Positions 63,485 to 64,000 of a stretch of 64,000 bases of DNA are shown here, in pieces (position 1 is the stretch's first letter; each line of letters starts with the position of its first letter). The position numbers were made by a program, and so were the translations under genes. The DNA lies in contig NZ_JASBRB010000001.1 in the NCBI RefSeq assembly GCF_029960665.1, positions 62,001-126,000 of the forward strand, in the 5' to 3' direction. The notes under the pieces were generated by a model. That model worked only from the letters and a program-made list of their open reading frames with translations, did no database searches and was not told where the DNA came from. This DNA is from Pseudarthrobacter sp. AL07 (lineage in GTDB: Bacteria; Actinomycetota; Actinomycetes; Actinomycetales; Micrococcaceae).

Positions 63485-64000
63485 ATGTCCACACCCCCGA
63501 AGAAGCCCGGCTCCTCGACAGGCAAGCGGTCCGGGCTCTACTGGGGCGTTCCTGTCGCGCTCGTAGTGCTGGTGCTGGTGGTGCTGCTGGCGAAGTGGAT
63601 GACGGGCCTTCCTGCGGTGGCCTCGTTCCTGGCGGATTATCCAGGACATTCGGAACTGCCTGAGGGCGCGCCCGTCGGGTTCCCGACGTGGCTGGCCTGG
63701 CAGCACTTCCTGAATGGTTTCCTCCTGCTGCTCATCATCAGGACCGGCTGGCAGGTGCGGACCACCACCCGCCCCACCGGCCACTGGACCCGCAACAACA
63801 AGGGCCTGATCAAGACCAGGAACGCGCCCACCAAGATCACGTTGGAGCTTTGGTTCCACCTGACTCTGGACGCACTGTGGATCCTCAACGGACTGGTGTT
63901 TGCCGTCCTCCTGTTCACGACAGGACAGTGGACGAGGATCGTCCCCACCAGCTGGGATGTCTTTCCCAACGCGCTGTCCGCAGCCCTGCAGTACGCATCC
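63485..64000 (+). CDS. cytochrome b/b6-domain membrane protein, 3' end outside window
   Basis: The first 172 codons of a membrane protein from the ATG at 63485 (MSTPPKKPGSSTGKRSGLYW), with AGAGGAA upstream. Hydrophobic helices lie at about residues 19-38 and 76-92, and another near 135-155. WQHFLNGFLLLLIIRTGWQV and FHLTLDALWILNGLVF contain histidines in a haem-binding pattern resembling formate-dehydrogenase-gamma or cytochrome b561-type subunits. Such proteins often sit beside a molybdopterin oxidoreductase; the next gene is not visible. The assignment is by pattern, with moderate certainty. Confidence 0.7.
   Translation, partial: MSTPPKKPGSSTGKRSGLYWGVPVALVVLVLVVLLAKWMTGLPAVASFLADYPGHSELPEGAPVGFPTWLAWQHFLNGFLLLLIIRTGWQVRTTTRPTGHWTRNNKGLIKTRNAPTKITLELWFHLTLDALWILNGLVFAVLLFTTGQWTRIVPTSWDVFPNALSAALQYAS

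Overview
The window is chromosomal DNA of a high-GC actinomycete, most likely Micrococcaceae (Arthrobacter / Pseudarthrobacter type). The reasons are strong G/C bias at third codon positions, many GTG and TTG starts, tightly overlapping genes (ATGA / GTGA), and gene order shared with mycobacteria and other actinobacteria: DUF3117 - O-methyltransferase - sigE - anti-sigma - tatB - mrp, DUF3107 - TetR - moeB, and adnA - adnB - nudC - uvrD2 - zincin - PDZ/Lon - UPF0182. No phage, CRISPR array or rRNA was seen.

Layout. (1) 1-9.2 kb: DivIVA-like protein, PIG-V-like mannosyltransferase, DUF3117, then the envelope-stress block (O-methyltransferase, SigE, zinc anti-sigma factor, TatB, Mrp), DUF1003, a soluble MgtE/CBS protein and a general-stress-like membrane protein. 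(2) 9.2-9.9 kb: wreckage of a sugar ABC operon, in which a substrate-binding-protein fragment is fused to a permease tail beside a perfect LacI-type palindrome. (3) 9.9-12.4 kb: aminopeptidase P and a PHP phosphoesterase. (4) 12.4-17.35 kb: an acquired, less GC-rich island. It holds an integrase tail, two inverted IS4-type transposase remnants, a frameshifted ridA and an intact polar amino-acid ABC importer. (5) 17.35-21.8 kb: orphan beta-class DNA methyltransferase, DEAD-box helicase, RNB ribonuclease. (6) 21.8-25.6 kb: thiamine genes (thiE divergent from a TPP riboswitch-thiO-thiS-thiG operon) and a pterin carbinolamine dehydratase. (7) 25.6-28.2 kb: small membrane protein, DUF3107, TetR, MoeB-rhodanese. 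(8) 28.2-40.6 kb: haem synthesis, with hemA on one side and hemE-hemY-(frameshifted secreted protein)-hemQ-hemH-hemC-hemD-hemB-LLM oxidoreductase-hemL on the other. (9) 40.7-43.2 kb: a second amino-acid ABC importer. (10) 43.5-57 kb: DNA processing and repair genes (DEDD exonuclease, alkyltransferase-like protein, AdnA, AdnB, NudC, UvrD2) plus a kinase-fold protein and a YgjP-like metallopeptidase. (11) 57-64 kb: zincin-like protein, PDZ/Lon-like protease, UPF0182, two identical tandem initiator tRNA genes, and a cytochrome b protein cut by the window end.

How the genes work together. The haem genes encode every step from glutamyl-tRNA to haem b by the coproporphyrin-dependent route: GluTR, GSAM, ALAD, HMBS, UROS, UROD, then coproporphyrinogen oxidase, coproporphyrin ferrochelatase and HemQ. 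A perfect inverted repeat overlaps a plausible promoter of the hemQ-hemB operon. In the repair region an alkyltransferase-like protein, which senses O6-alkylguanine, overlaps adnA by four bases, and adnA overlaps adnB by four bases, which suggests coupled expression of damage sensing and double-strand-break resection. Nothing in the window is a clearly new system. The best candidates for a second look are the 5-kb island, the chimeric ABC remnant with its operator, the hemQ operator, the ATL-AdnAB coupling, and a kinase-fold protein lacking its DFG-type aspartate.
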